A stretch of 32,094 nucleotides of DNA from Singulisphaera sp. GP187. GTDB taxonomy: Bacteria > Planctomycetota > Planctomycetia > Gemmatales > Gemmataceae. Each line of letters begins with the position of its first letter. Within the stretch, counting starts at the first letter, position 1. The DNA lies in contig CAMBMH010000029.1 in assembly GCA_945868575.1 (NCBI GenBank), positions 1 through 32,094 on the forward strand, read 5' to 3'. The notes beneath the pieces were generated by a model. It had not been told where the DNA came from. It searched no databases and saw only the letters and a list, made by a program, of their open reading frames with translations. Both the position numbers and the translations under genes were made by a program. Below, one piece after another: positions 30,516 to 32,094 of the stretch.

Positions 30516-32094
30516 ATGAGCTACTGGTCGCTGTTATTGGTTTTGTATTTCGATCTTTCCGCTCAGTTACTTCTTCAAACGCCAGATTCCAAGGCTCCTG
30601 CCCAAGGAAATTCCGAGGCAAATCCGGGCCCTTTTGATCAAAGCCAGGCAATCATGCCTCAACCTTTTGACAAAGGTCCATTTTATCCCGTCCGGATCCC
30701 GAAATGGGTCAGGGAAACCACCGGAGCGGGTTACACTCTTTCAGGGATGGATGCGGCGGCACGCGCCCGGGCCGCATCGCATGGGGTAACCCTCAGCGAG
30801 GTAAATTTTGTCGATCCGTTTTATCCTTATTATGATAGCAGGCTATTAAAAAAGCGTAGTCCCCATGTCGGCCTGGATCGGCTTCCCAAAGAGATCGCGG
30901 AATATAAAAAACTGGGTGTAAAAATCCTTGCGGTTTACCCGCCAACCCTCCAGGGCGAGGTCTATGAAGCCCATCCCGATTGGCGTCGCATCGACACCAA
31001 TACCACAAATATTCCCACAATTGACCTTAAAAAATTCGCCCATGGTGGAATGCTTTGTCCCCTTGGGCCCTATGGCGATTTTTTCATTGAAGTCCTTGCG
31101 GAAATGCTCACCCAATTTCCCGATATCGACGCCTACAGCTTTGACGGACTGCATCATGGCGGGTTCTGTTACTGTGAGCATTGCAGAAAAAATTTCAGAA
31201 AAGATACGGGTTTGGAAATACCACCTGTAAATATGGATGACCCCAAATTTAGAAATTACCAACATTGGGCAGACCGCAAACTCGAAGACCTTGTTCGTCG
31301 GATGCAGATCCGGCTCAAAGGGATCAAGCCGGATGTTGCCTTGGTGACCTGGTCGACCAATGCCGGTCGATGGGGCCACTTTTTAAGCATTCCAAGGAAT
31401 ATGCCCGCCCGAATGAATCTTCTTTTTGATGCCCCCGACCAGGAACTTTGGCTTGATGAATCCAACCGGGGAAATTCCATCGTTCCCGCCCTGGGCTGTG
31501 CGTATGTTTGGGCCTTGAGCAATCACAGGGTCGGATTCAGCGAACCGTACATCCTCTCTCACGGAAATCCCTACGGAAAAGATAGTTTTCCCGACCATGA
31601 AATCGAACGAAGGATGATGCTTGCCCTGACCCACGGGTCCGTGCCGTCGATTGCCGTCGCCCAACCCACAAGGTTGCAACAGCCTCTCTACCGCATTATG
31701 GATGAAGTGCAAAAACGAAAACCCTGGATCCTGAATCGCTCCCCGATGCCTCATGTCGCCCTCCTCTTAAGCGACAATACGCGTAATTTTTATGGTCGTT
31801 CCGCCGGTGTGGTCGAGGAACGCTACATGGCGCATGTGCTTGGGGCATTTCGGGCCCTGGTTGAGGAGCATATTCCCGTGACATTGATCAATGACTGGAA
31901 CCTCAATGACAAGGATCTCTCCGATTACGCCGCCCTAATCCTTCCCAATGCCGCTTGTCTGGATGAGGCGCAAGCCGGAGCAATCCGGAATTTTGCGAAA
32001 AAAGGCAAAAGCGTAATCGCCTCGGGTGAAACCGGCCTTTTCGATTCGTTTGGTGATCCGCGACCCAATTTTATCCTTTCAGACATCTTTGGAG
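30516..32094 (+). CDS. Glycoside-hydrolase-like protein (GHL type), 3' end outside window
   Basis: The frame from ATG 30516 is open to the last base, 526 complete codons. GGGAG stands five bases before the ATG, and the first 20 residues look like an export signal. Residues about 60-330 resemble hypothetical glycoside-hydrolase TIM barrels (GHL6-like): AEYKKLGVKILAVYPP, then CPLGPYGDFFIEVL and YSFDGLHHGGFCYCEHC (207-223). Residues from about 412 (HVALLLSD...) look like the start of a beta-galactosidase-type trimerisation (glutamine amidotransferase-like) domain: VTLINDWNLNDKDLSDYAALILPN. Function is presumed polysaccharide breakdown; the catalytic residues are not certain. Confidence 0.85.
   Translation, partial: MSYWSLLLVLYFDLSAQLLLQTPDSKAPAQGNSEANPGPFDQSQAIMPQPFDKGPFYPVRIPKWVRETTGAGYTLSGMDAAARARAASHGVTLSEVNFVDPFYPYYDSRLLKKRSPHVGLDRLPKEIAEYKKLGVKILAVYPPTLQGEVYEAHPDWRRIDTNTTNIPTIDLKKFAHGGMLCPLGPYGDFFIEVLAEMLTQFPDIDAYSFDGLHHGGFCYCEHCRKNFRKDTGLEIPPVNMDDPKFRNYQHWADRKLEDLVRRMQIRLKGIKPDVALVTWSTNAGRWGHFLSIPRNMPARMNLLFDAPDQELWLDESNRGNSIVPALGCAYVWALSNHRVGFSEPYILSHGNPYGKDSFPDHEIERRMMLALTHGSVPSIAVAQPTRLQQPLYRIMDEVQKRKPWILNRSPMPHVALLLSDNTRNFYGRSAGVVEERYMAHVLGAFRALVEEHIPVTLINDWNLNDKDLSDYAALILPNAACLDEAQAGAIRNFAKKGKSVIASGETGLFDSFGDPRPNFILSDIFG

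Noticed and set aside
1..32094. CRISPR arrays, tRNA/rRNA genes, insertion sequences, integrases
   Set aside because: No regularly spaced repeats, clover-leaf-like sequences, transposase or integrase motifs were seen by eye; a covariance-model scan would be decisive for small RNAs.

Overview
The window looks like a chromosomal segment of a planctomycete, most likely from the Gemmataceae side of the phylum. The main evidence is a large surface protein that opens with the LEDRSVPA type of motif typical of that group. Supporting evidence is a two-domain DUF1080 (3-keto-disaccharide hydrolase) protein, a large GHL-type glycoside hydrolase, a ribbon-helix-helix protein fused to CxxC pairs, and many secreted proteins of unknown role. 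This is inference from protein content; no rRNA or other marker is present. I see no tRNA, rRNA, CRISPR array, insertion sequence, phage gene or att site.

Layout. 1-1653: C-terminal part of a large protein with a beta-helix-like region. 1758-2820 (minus): a cysteine-cluster protein that lacks two expected cysteines, and a small secreted protein; a strong hairpin lies between them. 2887-4170 (minus): a LarA-type nickel-dependent racemase, divergent from a ribbon-helix-helix/zinc protein (4305-4739). 4842-6670 (minus): a Gly/Met-rich secreted protein and an orphan sugar-binding lipoprotein. 6803-8967: a divergent pair made of a short-chain dehydrogenase and an alpha-oxoamine synthase. 9098-11680 (minus): glycogen phosphorylase, with a structured 5' leader. 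11681-12278: a 598-base stretch with no convincing gene but several hairpins. 12279-13085: two small secreted cysteine-rich proteins. 13228-15218 (minus): an ABC-2 transporter ATPase/permease pair. 15354-16646: the DUF1080 protein. 16821-22014: five co-directional genes (lipoprotein, metallophosphoesterase, rimO, pgsA, Gfo/Idh/MocA oxidoreductase), two pairs of which overlap by 4 bases. 22029-25667 (minus): a PIG-L deacetylase behind the FG-GAP/cyclophilin/Ig-like surface protein. 25936-27833: glgC followed by a Nudix hydrolase. 27970-30328: an amidohydrolase-like protein overlapping a purple-acid-phosphatase-like protein. 30516-end: a truncated glycoside-hydrolase-like protein.

How the genes may work together. 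Glycogen metabolism appears twice: GlgP for breakdown and GlgC plus a possibly linked Nudix enzyme for ADP-glucose supply. Carbohydrate use is also suggested by the sugar-binding lipoprotein, the DUF1080 protein, the Gfo/Idh/MocA enzyme and the terminal glycoside hydrolase. The least ordinary parts are the cysteine-rich pair with its CC-x4-CC pattern (candidate metal-binding proteins), the LarA/ribbon-helix-helix divergon (candidate metal-responsive regulation), the three-arm alternative hairpins upstream of the cysteine-rich genes, and the surface protein with a built-in peptidyl-prolyl isomerase domain. I did not find a single clear new multi-gene system; the cysteine-rich pair is the best candidate.
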